Positions 1-8,316 of a DNA stretch of 64,000 nt are shown piece by piece. A model generated the notes under the pieces. That model worked only from the letters and a program-made list of their open reading frames with translations, was not told where the DNA came from and made no database searches. A program made the position numbers and the translations under genes. Within the stretch, counting starts at the first letter, position 1, and each line of letters begins with the position of its first letter. This DNA is from Nocardioides sp. Soil797 (GTDB lineage: Bacteria > Actinomycetota > Actinomycetes > Propionibacteriales > Nocardioidaceae): the NCBI GenBank assembly GCA_001429555.1, contig LMSR01000020.1:62001-126000 (forward strand). The letters run 5' to 3'.

Positions 1-842
1 ATCAGCGCCACCGCGCCCAAGCTCAGGTGGAACGGGGACGACGTCAGGCGGAAGCCGAGTGCGTTGAGCGTGGCGACCAGGGTGCCGACCACGCAGGCAC
101 CCAGGAGATAGAGGGAGAGCAGGGCGCGGTCGGCCAGAGCGCCGCGGGCCATCCGGGTCAGGGTGTCGCGGGTCGCGGGTGACGGCGCGAAGTTGCGGGA
201 GGGCGGCAGCAGCACCGCTACGAGCACGGCACAGACCAACGCGAAGAGCGCCGCTGCCCCCATCGCCCAGCGCCACCCAGCGACATCGGCGATCGGCGCG
301 GTGACGAGTCGTCCGGCCATGCCGCCGATCCCGGTGCCTCCGATGTAGAGCCCGACCGCTCGGGCCTGGGCCGAGGGGTGCAGCTCTTCACGCAGGTACG
401 CCGTGGCGACGGCGGGCAGGCCGGCCAACGCCAAGCCGGCCAGCATCCGGAGGCCGACCAGACTCGTCCAGCTCGGGGCCAGTGCACATGCCGCGGCCAC
501 CACCACCGATGCCCACATCGAGAGGTGGATCAGCCGGGTGCGCCCGACGATCTCCGAGACCGGGCCAGCGACCAGAAGTGCCACGGCCAGGGCAGCCGTG
601 GTGAGCGAGACGGTCAGCGTGCTGGCACTGGGAGAGACACCGAACTCCCTCACGAAGGCCGGCAGCAGGGCCTGCGTCGAGTAGAGCAGCACGAACGTGG
701 CCAACCCGGCGGCGAACATCGCAACCATGATGCGCCGATAGCCGGCGCTGCCGGGGGAGTGGCCGAGGAAGGCCGTTCCGTCCTGCGCAGTATCGGCGTT
801 GGGGTGCGTCGCGATGCTCACCGAACCACCATGCGCTTCCAT
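1..842 (-). CDS. MFS transporter, partial (C-terminus outside window)
   Basis: The reverse-strand reading frame runs from the start codon to the window edge without a stop, so only the N-terminal ~280 residues are present. Repeated hydrophobic helices (e.g. residues ~30-55, 60-85, 90-110) and the loop motif GPVSEIVGRTR after the second helix are typical of the drug-efflux branch of the major facilitator superfamily. The start used is ATG at 842; an in-frame GTG at 821 (protein then starts MSIATHPNADTA) is equally possible. It is divergent from the LysR gene, the usual layout for a regulator and its exporter. The substrate cannot be read from the sequence. Confidence 0.85.
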   Translation of the reverse strand, partial: MEAHGGSVSIATHPNADTAQDGTAFLGHSPGSAGYRRIMVAMFAAGLATFVLLYSTQALLPAFVREFGVSPSASTLTVSLTTAALAVALLVAGPVSEIVGRTRLIHLSMWASVVVAAACALAPSWTSLVGLRMLAGLALAGLPAVATAYLREELHPSAQARAVGLYIGGTGIGGMAGRLVTAPIADVAGWRWAMGAAALFALVCAVLVAVLLPPSRNFAPSPATRDTLTRMARGALADRALLSLYLLGACVVGTLVATLNALGFRLTSSPFHLSLGAVAL

Positions 843-873
843 CAATCATGCGTCCAATGTGATCTGTGGCCAG

Positions 874-893
874 ATACCATGCGTAGTAAGTAT
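874..893. promoter_or_regulatory. possible LysR operator (ATAC-N12-GTAT dyad)
   Basis: The gap between the divergent MFS and LysR genes holds ATAC and GTAT arms 12 bases apart, the inverted-repeat shape typical of LysR-family sites. It overlaps an upstream ATG at 879, which argues for the later LysR start at 903. This is inferred from position and symmetry only. Confidence 0.35.
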
Positions 894-902
894 GATCGGG
901 GT

Positions 903-1766
903 GTGTTGCTCCGTGATCTCGAGTGGCTGCTCGTGCTGGCCGAGTTCCAGAACGTGACCGATGCCTCCGCGGTGGTCGGCACCAGCCAGCCCACGTTGTC
1001 CCGTGCCCTGTCGCGCCTGGAGGGGGAGCTGGGCACGCGGCTCTTCGAACGTGTCCCGTCGGGAATCGTGGCGACCCCTGACGGTGAGCTCGTGGTCGAC
1101 GCGGCGCGGGAGATCGTCCGACGTCACGACCAGCTTCGCGACGAGCTCCGGTCGCGTCATGACCCCGACTCGGGCACGGTGCGGCTCGCGTTCGTCAGTT
1201 CCATGGCGACCTCGCTGGTGCCGCAGGTGCTGCGTGACTTCCATGCGCACGCCCCGGGTGTGCGGGTGGTGCTGCGACAGGAGTCGGGTCTCGACATCGT
1301 GCGCGACCTGACGTCCCGTGCTGCCGACCTGGCGATCACGTCGATGCGACCGGAGGGAGCCTTCGGGTGGCACATCGTGCAACGCGAGAGCCTCGTGGTG
1401 GTCGTCCCGCCTCAGCACCGACTCCGCCACCGCAAGCGCATCTCGTTCTCGGACCTGGCGGGTGATGAGCTGGTCACGACGCCCAGCGGGTTCGGCTACC
1501 GCGCCGCGATCGAGGACCTGATGCGTGAGGCAGGCATCGTGCTGCCGATCTCGTTCGAGAGCGCCGACCTGGCCACCATCGAGGGCTTGGTCGCTGCCGG
1601 CCTCGGTGTGGCGGTCGTGCCCGAGCAGTTTGCCGGGATCTCCGGCACCGTCGGGATCAGGCTCGACTCGGCGGCCGCACGGCGCACCATCGGTCTCTGC
1701 TGGCGCACCGACCTTGCACTGGCCCCGCCGGCACAGCGGATGCTCGACTTCATCCGTAGTCGTTGA
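903..1766 (+). CDS. LysR-family transcriptional regulator
   Basis: A 287-residue protein. The N-terminal winged helix-turn-helix (residues ~1-60) has the family pattern LEWLLVLAEFQNVTDASAV...TSQPTLSRALSRLEGELGTRLFERV; the rest is a periplasmic-binding-like effector domain. It is divergent from the MFS exporter and probably controls it. GTG at 903 puts the conserved LRDLEW segment near the N-terminus; ATG at 879 would add eight residues but lies inside a dyad that looks like an operator. The effector is unknown. Confidence 0.85.
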   Translation: MLLRDLEWLLVLAEFQNVTDASAVVGTSQPTLSRALSRLEGELGTRLFERVPSGIVATPDGELVVDAAREIVRRHDQLRDELRSRHDPDSGTVRLAFVSSMATSLVPQVLRDFHAHAPGVRVVLRQESGLDIVRDLTSRAADLAITSMRPEGAFGWHIVQRESLVVVVPPQHRLRHRKRISFSDLAGDELVTTPSGFGYRAAIEDLMREAGIVLPISFESADLATIEGLVAAGLGVAVVPEQFAGISGTVGIRLDSAAARRTIGLCWRTDLALAPPAQRMLDFIRSR

Positions 1767-1809
1767 GCCCGCAGGTCCGGTGCCCCGGCGTGGCCGGTCG
1801 ACCGTGCAC

Positions 1810-2433
1810 TCAGTCGCAGACCCACGCCAGCAGGTCGCGCAACGGACTGGGGACCCGACCGTCGGGGACGGCGTCGACCAGCAGTTGCGCGTAGCGAGCC
1901 TTGCGGCCCGACTGCGACGTCATGAACCGGCGCAGGAGCTCCTCGCGGCTCCCGCCGGCCTGCGCCGGCATCTGGGCGAGCAGGCGCAAGGATCGTCCTT
2001 CGCCGTTGGCCTCGATCACGGCTTCCACCTCGTCGACACCAACGGCTCGGATCAGCTCGTCCTCGAGGTCTCGGGTGCACCTGAAGAACCCGAGCTCGGC
2101 CAGGTCGTCAGGGGTCGGCGCATCACCGTCGGGCTGACCTGACTCTGCGACAACCGACTCCGACGCGGTGACGATGCCTGCTGCAGTGAGCCCTCCGCGT
2201 ACGAACTCCTCCTCGGGCGCGTCGTAGAGCCCCGCGAGCGTCAGGTCGCAGCCGGCGGGGCCGTAGTGGAGCGCGAACGCACGGGTGTTCGTGACGCCGC
2301 CCATCGGCACGATCTCCACGCCGGCAGCAGTCAGGTCGCGACCGTCACGCGCCGCAACCGCCAGCAACGCGATCCGATCGCTGGCGCCCTCGACCAGCAC
2401 GATCCGCCGTGTGGACGAGGTGGCTGCCGACAT
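1810..2433 (-). CDS. TOPRIM-domain protein (OLD-like)
   Basis: A 207-residue protein. Residues ~9-30 (RIVLVEGASDRIALLAVA) match the first TOPRIM strand with its conserved Glu, as in OLD-type nucleases, DnaG primases and topoisomerases. A second strand with MGGVTNT and an Asp in GLYDAPEE follows, but the usual DxD pair is not clear. There is no ATPase domain, so this is a stand-alone TOPRIM protein rather than a full OLD nuclease. The frame opens further upstream to 2493; the start at 2433 (MSAATSSTRR) lies just before the domain. It is convergent with the LysR gene. Function unknown beyond a likely nucleotide or nucleic-acid role. Confidence 0.6.
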   Translation of the reverse strand: MSAATSSTRRIVLVEGASDRIALLAVAARDGRDLTAAGVEIVPMGGVTNTRAFALHYGPAGCDLTLAGLYDAPEEEFVRGGLTAAGIVTASESVVAESGQPDGDAPTPDDLAELGFFRCTRDLEDELIRAVGVDEVEAVIEANGEGRSLRLLAQMPAQAGGSREELLRRFMTSQSGRKARYAQLLVDAVPDGRVPSPLRDLLAWVCD

Positions 2434-2531
2434 GTCGACATCGTCGCAGAGCACGAGAGATACCTGGAGATGAACGCCGCCTGGCGGTCGCACGCAGCCC
2501 CGTGACCTGCCCGGCCCGGCGACCAGCGGGA

Positions 2532-2960
2532 TCAGGGGGAGTCGAGGATGAGGGTGACCGGGCCGTCGTTGACCAACGAGACTGCCATGTCGGCGCCGAA
2601 GACGCCGCGCTCGACGGGCGAGCCCAATGACTCCAGCTCGGCACAGAACGCGTCGTACAGTGGCTCGCTCACGGGACCCGGCGCCGCAGCGGCCCAGGTG
2701 GGTCGGCGGCCCCTGCGTGCGTCGCCATGGAGCGTGAACTGGGAGACCACCAGGATCGGAGCGTCGATGTCGGAGGCCGACTGCTCGTCACGCATGATGC
2801 GGACGTCGCGCACCTTGCGCGCCAGCCAGGCGACGTCGGCGGGTCCGTCGTCGTGGGTGACACCCAGGAGGACGACCAGCCCCGGTCCATCGAACTCGCC
2901 GACCACCTCGCCGTCGACGGTCACCGACGCCGAGGCTGCTCGCTGCACCACTGCTCTCAT
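2532..2960 (-). CDS. dtd: D-aminoacyl-tRNA deacylase
   Basis: A 142-residue protein, the usual length for DTD. It hydrolyses D-amino acids from mischarged tRNA in the cytoplasm. The family signatures are visible: N-terminal MRAVVQRA, the active-site segment VVSQFTLHGDARRGRRP (residues ~76-92), and the C-terminal NDGPVTLILDSP carrying the Gly-Pro motif that gives chiral proofreading. The start at 2960 is chosen because MRAVVQRA is the conserved N-terminus; an ATG four codons upstream is also in frame. It follows prfC on the same strand, 36 bases downstream of its stop, so co-transcription is likely. Confidence 0.95.
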   Translation of the reverse strand: MRAVVQRAASASVTVDGEVVGEFDGPGLVVLLGVTHDDGPADVAWLARKVRDVRIMRDEQSASDIDAPILVVSQFTLHGDARRGRRPTWAAAAPGPVSEPLYDAFCAELESLGSPVERGVFGADMAVSLVNDGPVTLILDSP

Positions 2961-2996
2961 GCCTCGATCCAAGCACCCGGGAGTGTCAGGAGCGGA

Positions 2997-4565
2997 TCAG
3001 GCCGCGCCACCGGCCGGCAGTTCCTCGAGCATCACATCCGGGTTGTCGCGGGCGGTGACCTTGGCGCGCCACTGGTCGACGAAGAGGGCCATGTGGGTGC
3101 CGTCGGAGCGCTGCAGCACCTCGACGCCGCGCATGCCGGCGAGGGAACGAGCGCCGTCGGCATCGGTGCGTCGCGCGACCTGGTAGTCGAGCCGGGTGAA
3201 ACGGATCGGTGAGTTGAACTCGTTGGTCATCCGGTCCTCGACCACCTCGAACTGCATCGGCCCGACCGCGGCCAGCACGGGGCTCTGGTCGCCGCGCAGG
3301 TCAGAGCGCAGGACCTGCACGACACCTTCCTGGTCGAGCTGCTCGATGCCCCGCCGGAACTGCTTGTAGCGGCCGATGTCGCTGGCGCTGGCCGACACGA
3401 AGTGCTCGGGGGCGAAGGAGGGCACCGGGGGATAGGCGATCTCGTCGCCCACATACACGGTGTCGCCCACGCGCAGGGCCTGGGCGTTGACGAAGCCGAT
3501 GATGTCGCCCGGCTCGGCGGTCTCGACGGAGGTGGTGTCACGCCCGAAGACGGCCTGGGCGAACTTCGTGGCGAACGGCTTCTTGGTGGCCGCGTGGGTG
3601 ACCACCATGCCGCGTTCGAAGGACCCCGAGACGATGCGCGCGTAGGCGAGCCGGTCGCGGTGGGCGGTGTTCATCCCGGACTGCACCTTGAAGACGAAGG
3701 CGCTGAACTCGTCGTCGACCTCACGCACCGCTCCGCTCACGCCCTCGGTGGCGTGCGGTGCCGGGGCCAGGTCGAGCAGCAGGTCGAGCAGCTGACCGAC
3801 GCCGAAGTTCTGCAGCGCGGAGGCAAACATGACGGGGGTCGTCTCGCCGGACAGGAAGCGCTCCTGGTCGTGGTCGGCGCCGTCAAGGCCGAGCAGCTCG
3901 TGCTCCTCGAAGGCCATCTTCCAGACGTCGAGATCATCGGGATCCACGTCGTCGGCGCCCATTCGGCGCTCGGGGGCAATCGTGGCGCCACCCGCCGTAC
4001 GGGTGTACTTGATGAACTCGTCTGTCCGGCGATCGACCACGCCACGGAAGTCGCCCGCCTCGCCGACCGGCCAGGTCAGGGGAGTGGGGCGCAGGTTGAT
4101 CTTGGCCTGGATCAGGTCCATCAGCTCCAGGGCGGACAGGCCGGGGCGGTCCCACTTGTTGATCACGGTGATCACCGGGATGCCGCGCAGGGCACACACC
4201 CGGAACAGCTTGAGGGTCTGGGGCTCGAGCCCCTTTCCGGCGTCGACCAGCATCACCGCGGAGTCGACAGCGGAGAGCACCCGGTAGGTGTCCTCGGAGA
4301 AGTCGCTGTGACCCGGTGTGTCGACCAGGTTGATCACGTGGTCGCGGTAGACGAACTGCAGGGCTGCGGAGGTGATCGAGATGCCGCGTGCTTTCTCCAT
4401 CGCCATCCAGTCCGACACGGTGGCGCGCCGGTCGCCCTTGCCGTGCACGGCACCGGCCTCGTTGATCACCCGGGCATGCAGCGCCAACGCCTCGGTCAGC
4501 GTGGACTTCCCTGCGTCGGGGTGGCTGATGACGGCAAAGGTACGGCGGGGGCGGGTGTCTGGCAC
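2997..4565 (-). CDS. prfC: Peptide chain release factor 3
   Basis: A 522-residue translational GTPase that recycles RF1/RF2 from the ribosome after termination. The G-domain motifs are intact: ISHPDAGKST (G1), the switch region with EKARGISITSAALQF, DTPGHSDF (G3) and INKWDRPG (G4). Domain II and the C-terminal domain end with the RF3-type region FTRLDYQVARR...LFVDQWRAKVTARDNPD. Length and order match bacterial RF3 rather than EF-G. dtd follows on the same strand. Confidence 0.97.
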   Translation of the reverse strand: MPDTRPRRTFAVISHPDAGKSTLTEALALHARVINEAGAVHGKGDRRATVSDWMAMEKARGISITSAALQFVYRDHVINLVDTPGHSDFSEDTYRVLSAVDSAVMLVDAGKGLEPQTLKLFRVCALRGIPVITVINKWDRPGLSALELMDLIQAKINLRPTPLTWPVGEAGDFRGVVDRRTDEFIKYTRTAGGATIAPERRMGADDVDPDDLDVWKMAFEEHELLGLDGADHDQERFLSGETTPVMFASALQNFGVGQLLDLLLDLAPAPHATEGVSGAVREVDDEFSAFVFKVQSGMNTAHRDRLAYARIVSGSFERGMVVTHAATKKPFATKFAQAVFGRDTTSVETAEPGDIIGFVNAQALRVGDTVYVGDEIAYPPVPSFAPEHFVSASASDIGRYKQFRRGIEQLDQEGVVQVLRSDLRGDQSPVLAAVGPMQFEVVEDRMTNEFNSPIRFTRLDYQVARRTDADGARSLAGMRGVEVLQRSDGTHMALFVDQWRAKVTARDNPDVMLEELPAGGAA

Positions 4566-4627
4566 CCGGCCGAATCTACCGGCCAGTGCTGCCCGTCAAC
4601 GAACTGGAACCTGCTCAGCCTCGAATC

Positions 4628-5236
4628 TCAGGCGCCCAGCTCCGCGGCGATGGAGACCACGAGCCCACCCAGCATGAACGCGATGAGGACCGCGACGAGC
4701 GTCGACGTGCGCAGGTCGGGGATCAGACGGCGTACGCCGGCGGTCGGCGCGGCACCGTGGAACTCGTGGGTCAGCGCATGCCCCTTGCCGCGCTGGAGCA
4801 GATGACGGTTGACCGGCCAGGCGGCAGCGAAGGCGACGACGAAGGAGATCGTCATGCCGACCCAGAACACGACGTTGACGAGGCCGGCGTTCATCGCTCC
4901 GGGGATGGCCGCCATCACTGCGTTGTCGACGACCTCCATGGTCAGGATGGAGAGTGTGTCGGCGGCCAGCACGACGCTGAGAGCGGTGCCCACCGCCAGC
5001 CCGGCGCGCAACAGGGGCAGGGTGGACAGGGTGTAGCCGAAGAAGAAGGCCAACGCGATCGACAACGCGATGGTCCAGCCGTTGGCCAGGCCGATGCTCG
5101 TGCCGATCACCAGGCCGGCGATCTCGCCGACGGCGCAGCCGGTCAGGCAGTGCAGCGTCGCGGAGACGGCCATCGCGTTGACGTTGCGGTGGCCGGCGTG
5201 CGTGCTCTGCTCAGGGGAGTGGTGTTCGTGGACCAT
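4628..5236 (-). CDS. DUF4396-family membrane protein
   Basis: A 202-residue integral membrane protein with about five or six hydrophobic segments and a His-rich N-terminus (MVHEHHSPEQSTHAGHRN). The segment ATLHCLTGCAVGEIAGLVIG and the later VFWVGMTISFVVAFAAAWPVNRHLLQRGKGHA are typical of DUF4396 proteins. The His-rich tail and the copper-operator-like dyad 12 bases upstream of its start suggest a role in metal (copper) handling; that is inference. The start ATG has no strong Shine-Dalgarno, so the transcript may be nearly leaderless. Confidence 0.75.
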   Translation of the reverse strand: MVHEHHSPEQSTHAGHRNVNAMAVSATLHCLTGCAVGEIAGLVIGTSIGLANGWTIALSIALAFFFGYTLSTLPLLRAGLAVGTALSVVLAADTLSILTMEVVDNAVMAAIPGAMNAGLVNVVFWVGMTISFVVAFAAAWPVNRHLLQRGKGHALTHEFHGAAPTAGVRRLIPDLRTSTLVAVLIAFMLGGLVVSIAAELGA

Positions 5237-5247
5237 GTCTCGAGAAC

Positions 5248-5264
5248 ATACCCTAGGGAGGTAT
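5248..5264. promoter_or_regulatory. CsoR/copper-operator-like dyad
   Basis: ATACC and GGTAT arms form a perfect inverted repeat 7 bases apart around CTAGGGA, directly upstream of the DUF4396 gene. The shape resembles actinobacterial CsoR operators (TACCC...GGGTA-type dyads). No csoR gene is in the window, so the assignment rests on shape and the neighbouring gene. Confidence 0.4.
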
Positions 5265-5279
5265 CTATCTCAGGTTGGA

Positions 5280-6218
5280 TCAGGCGCGCACCGAGGTGCG
5301 GTGGTGTTGAGGACTGACACCGCGCACCCGCTTGAAGGCGGCGCTCAGCGCGAACCCGCTGCCGTAACCGACCTGGCGGGCGATCCGGTCGATGGCGTCG
5401 TCGGTGGCGACCAGCAGGTCGGCGGCCAACGAGAGTCGCCAATGCGTCAGATAGGTCATCGGAGGCTCGCCGACCAGCAGGCCGAAGCGCCGGGCCAGGG
5501 CCGCCCGCGAGACGCCCACCTCGCGGGCCAGTGACGCGATGGTCCACGGCTCGCCGGGATGGTGGTGCATCAGGCGCAGGGCCTCGCCGACGACGGGATC
5601 GGCCGGTGCCAGGCCGCGGGTGACCTGGTCGGCTCCGGCGAGCCAGGAGCGCAGCGTGGTCACCAGCAGCAGGTCGAGCAGTCGGTCGAGCACCACCTCC
5701 TGGCCGGGGTCCTCACGTTCGAGCTCGCTGGCGAGAAGGTCGACCAGGGGTGACTGGTCGTCTCGGCGGCGTACGAACAGTGCAGGGAGCGCCGCGAGCA
5801 GGGGTCGACCGGCCTCGGTCTCGGCCTCCCACGTGCCGACGACCAACACCGTGGAACCGTCACGGGTGTTGCCCCAAGTGCGCACGCCGAGGGACATCTT
5901 CTGTGTCATCAGCTCACCGTCGGGGTCGACGCAGACGTTGCCCTTGAGCACGGTCACACGTGGCGCCGTGCTCGGGTCGTCGGCCACGGTGTAGGTGGGG
6001 CCGCCGCGGATGACCGCGATGTCTCCGACACAGAGCTCGACCGGCTCGCCGAGTTCCCCGGTGAGCCAGACGGAGCCGCGTGCGACGGCCAGAAGGGTCA
6101 GCGCCGGATCATCCTCGATGCGCACCGACCACGGCGGCTCCATGACCATGCGCAGCAGGAACGCCTGGCGGGCACGCGGGCCGGAGAGCAAGTGTTCGAG
6201 ACCGTCCATGCTCTCCAT
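5280..6218 (-). CDS. AraC-family regulator with N-terminal cupin domain
   Basis: A 312-residue protein. Residues ~25-190 look like a cupin ligand-binding domain (ARGSVWLTGELGEPVELCVGDIAVIRGG). The last ~100 residues carry the two helix-turn-helix units of AraC regulators (WTIASLAREVGVSRAALARRF and DAIDRIARQVGYGSGFALSAAFKRV...SP). An alternative start is ATG three codons later. It is divergent from the NmrA oxidoreductase gene with only 76 bases between, so it very probably regulates that gene pair. Confidence 0.9.
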   Translation of the reverse strand: MESMDGLEHLLSGPRARQAFLLRMVMEPPWSVRIEDDPALTLLAVARGSVWLTGELGEPVELCVGDIAVIRGGPTYTVADDPSTAPRVTVLKGNVCVDPDGELMTQKMSLGVRTWGNTRDGSTVLVVGTWEAETEAGRPLLAALPALFVRRRDDQSPLVDLLASELEREDPGQEVVLDRLLDLLLVTTLRSWLAGADQVTRGLAPADPVVGEALRLMHHHPGEPWTIASLAREVGVSRAALARRFGLLVGEPPMTYLTHWRLSLAADLLVATDDAIDRIARQVGYGSGFALSAAFKRVRGVSPQHHRTSVRA

Positions 6219-6294
6219 GGTGCTGGACGATCACGTATGCAATCAAGTCATTCAGCCATGGAAAGTCTCAACCGAGTTCGCTGGACTGGCTCCC

Positions 6295-7134
6295 ATGACT
6301 ACCACCAACCTCATCATCGGCGGCACCGGCAAGTCCGGTCGTCGCATCGCTGCGCTCCTCCACGGCCGGGGTCTCCCGGTCACCTCACTCTCACGTCCCG
6401 CCTTCGACTGGAGCGACCCGACCACCTGGACCTCGGTCGAGGTGCCGGCGGAGTCGGCGTACGTCACCTATGCGCCGGACCTGGCGTTCCCGGGGGCCGG
6501 CGAAGCCGTCGCTGACGTGGCCGGACGGATGGCCCGTGCCGGCGTACGACGCATCGTGCTGCTCTCCGGTCGAGGTGAGGCCGCAGCCCTGGCCGCCGAG
6601 GACATGCTGGCCGACGCCGTCGAGGGCCACGCAGTTGCGTGGGGCGTCGTCCGATGCGCGTTCTTCATGCAGAACTTCGACGAGAGCCTGTTCGCCGAAC
6701 CACTGGCAACCGGCCATGTGGCCTTCACGGCCGGCGACGTGCGCGAGCCGTTCGTCGACCTCGATGACGTCGCCGAGGTGGCCGTGGGCATGATGCTGGG
6801 AGAGATCGCGGCGAACCGCGTCCACGAACTCACCGGTCCCCGACTGATGACCTTCGCCGAGGCAACCGCGGAGGTCGCCCGGGCGACGGGCCGGGAGATC
6901 GGCTACGAGCACGTCACCACCGCCCGCTTCGTCGACGACCTGGTCGGCCTCGGTCTGCCGGGCGAGGAGGCTGCGGGGATCGGGGCACTCTTCGAGCAGA
7001 TCCTCGACGGCCGCAACGCGCATCCCACCGACGGCGTACAGGAGGCGCTGGGTCGCCCTGCCCGCGACTTCACCGAGTACGCCGCCCGGGCGGTCGCCGC
7101 TGGCGCCTGGACCGGTGAGCAGGTGGCCCCATGA
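6295..7134 (+). CDS. NmrA-like NAD(P)-binding oxidoreductase
   Basis: A 279-residue atypical short-chain dehydrogenase of the NmrA/TMR type. The N-terminus NLIIGGTGKSGRRIAALL is the Rossmann GxxGxxG-type nucleotide-binding motif, and the later REPFVDLDDVAEVAVGMM is the usual segment before the C-terminal domain. The frame is open further upstream, but ATG 6295 begins exactly at the Rossmann strand. Its stop overlaps the start of the DUF1772 gene, so the two are translated together. Divergent AraC regulator upstream. Substrate unknown. Confidence 0.85.
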   Translation: MTTTNLIIGGTGKSGRRIAALLHGRGLPVTSLSRPAFDWSDPTTWTSVEVPAESAYVTYAPDLAFPGAGEAVADVAGRMARAGVRRIVLLSGRGEAAALAAEDMLADAVEGHAVAWGVVRCAFFMQNFDESLFAEPLATGHVAFTAGDVREPFVDLDDVAEVAVGMMLGEIAANRVHELTGPRLMTFAEATAEVARATGREIGYEHVTTARFVDDLVGLGLPGEEAAGIGALFEQILDGRNAHPTDGVQEALGRPARDFTEYAARAVAAGAWTGEQVAP

Positions 7135-7598
7135 CCTCCCTGGGACATGCTGCCCTGGTGTCGGGGACGATCGCGACGGGGCTGGTCGCCGGCATCTTCG
7201 TCGCGTTCTGGACCTCGATCATGCCGGGCCTGGCGAAGACCGATGATGCGACGTTCGTGCACGCGATGCAGGAGATGAACACCGCCATCCTCAACCCGGT
7301 GTTCCTGGTGCTGTTCGTGCTGCCGGCCCCAGCCCTGGGCGTTGCCGTCTTCACCGGCCCGTCGCGCGCGTGGGTGATCGCAGCGCTGGTGCTCTACCTG
7401 GTCTGCTTCGCGATCACCTCGGCAGGCAATGTCCCCCTGAACGACGAGCTGATGGAGGTCGACCCGAGCGCCGGGGCGTCGGTCGTCGAGGCAGGACGAG
7501 AGGCGTTCGAAGCAACGTGGAATCGACTGCACGTCATCCGCACGCTGGCCGTGGTCGCCTCGTTCGGCTGCTGCGTCGGGGCAGCCATGACCAGATGA
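7131..7598 (+). CDS. DUF1772 (anthrone-oxygenase-like) membrane protein
   Basis: A 155-residue protein with four predicted membrane segments: ~8-28, ~55-72, ~80-98 and a C-terminal one. The segment GIFVAFWTSIMPGL...FVHAMQEMNTAILNPVF and the late NVPLNDELMEVDP...AWNRLH-like region (here ATWNRLHVIRT) are hallmarks of DUF1772. The ATG overlaps the NmrA stop in an ATGA. Paired NmrA/DUF1772 genes under an AraC regulator suggest a small redox or detoxification unit; the reaction is not known. Confidence 0.85.
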   Translation: MTSLGHAALVSGTIATGLVAGIFVAFWTSIMPGLAKTDDATFVHAMQEMNTAILNPVFLVLFVLPAPALGVAVFTGPSRAWVIAALVLYLVCFAITSAGNVPLNDELMEVDPSAGASVVEAGREAFEATWNRLHVIRTLAVVASFGCCVGAAMTR

Positions 7599-7616
7599 GT
7601 CCGAGGCTCGATGGCC

Positions 7617-8228
7617 TCAGGAGGCGGGATCGTTGGCGAAGCGACGCAGGAGCAACTCGGAGCCCGGGCCGTGGCTGCCACGCAGGGAGACGCGGCTGAG
7701 GTCGTAGCCGTCACGAACGACGTCCTCGTGGGCCTCGGTGAGGATGACGCGGGAGTCTGCCGGCCCGGAAGACAGGCAGAGAGGTCCTTCCTCAAATGCA
7801 TGCACGTGCCAGGTCGAGCCGATCGTGAAGCGGGCCAAGGATTCAGGGGCGATGATGTCGGCCAGATGCGAGCTGACCTGCGAGCCGTCGACCTCCACGG
7901 TGACCGTGAAGAGATCGTAGGGATCGCAGACGCCATCGCCCTCGACCTCCGTGCTGAAGGCTTCGCGACCGGTGAGCGTGGCCATGCGAGAGGTTCGGTC
8001 CAGGGCCGGCAGGGGCCGGCGAGAGCCGATGTCGAGCGCCGCCGCAAGCGCGAAGCCCAGGATGAGGAGTACGACGGCGAAGCGTTCGTACCAGGTGGCC
8101 GCAGGATCACGCACGAAGCCGGCCACCAACCACACGGCAAGCACGAGACTGATGCCCCAGCACCACTTTGCCTGCCAGTGGAAGGACGCCATCCGGTCTG
8201 CGGCGCTCGGGAGCATCGATGAGGTCAT
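7617..8228 (-). CDS. hypothetical membrane protein with PH-like tail
   Basis: A 203-residue protein of no recognised family. Two N-terminal hydrophobic segments (residues ~20-38 and ~48-67) precede a soluble region of ~130 residues that reads like an alternating beta fold (VTVEVDGSQVSSHLADIIAPESLARFTIG). The frame is open to 8276, but ATG 8228 (MTSSMLPSAADRMASFHWQAK) is a more natural start. It is convergent with the DUF1772 gene and its 5' end lies only ~80 bases from the IS left end, so its promoter region borders the insertion. Confidence 0.5.
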   Translation of the reverse strand: MTSSMLPSAADRMASFHWQAKWCWGISLVLAVWLVAGFVRDPAATWYERFAVVLLILGFALAAALDIGSRRPLPALDRTSRMATLTGREAFSTEVEGDGVCDPYDLFTVTVEVDGSQVSSHLADIIAPESLARFTIGSTWHVHAFEEGPLCLSSGPADSRVILTEAHEDVVRDGYDLSRVSLRGSHGPGSELLLRRFANDPAS

Positions 8229-8308
8229 TTTCAGCCCACCTCCGAACTGCGGGTCCCGGGAGCCTCCGGCTGACATCGTATACGGGCGGCGACGGTGAGC
8301 ATGTCGGC

Positions 8309-8316
8309 CTCAATCG
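8309..8316. repeat. left copy of 8-bp target duplication CTCAATCG
   Basis: CTCAATCG directly abuts the left terminus (GGCTC...) of the ISL3 element. The same eight bases abut the right terminus of the IS remnant at 12394-12401. ISL3-family transposition makes 8-bp duplications. Confidence 0.7.

Noticed and set aside
3402..4805. 467-residue + frame over release factor 3
   Set aside because: Antisense shadow; release factor 3 motifs are unambiguous on the minus strand.
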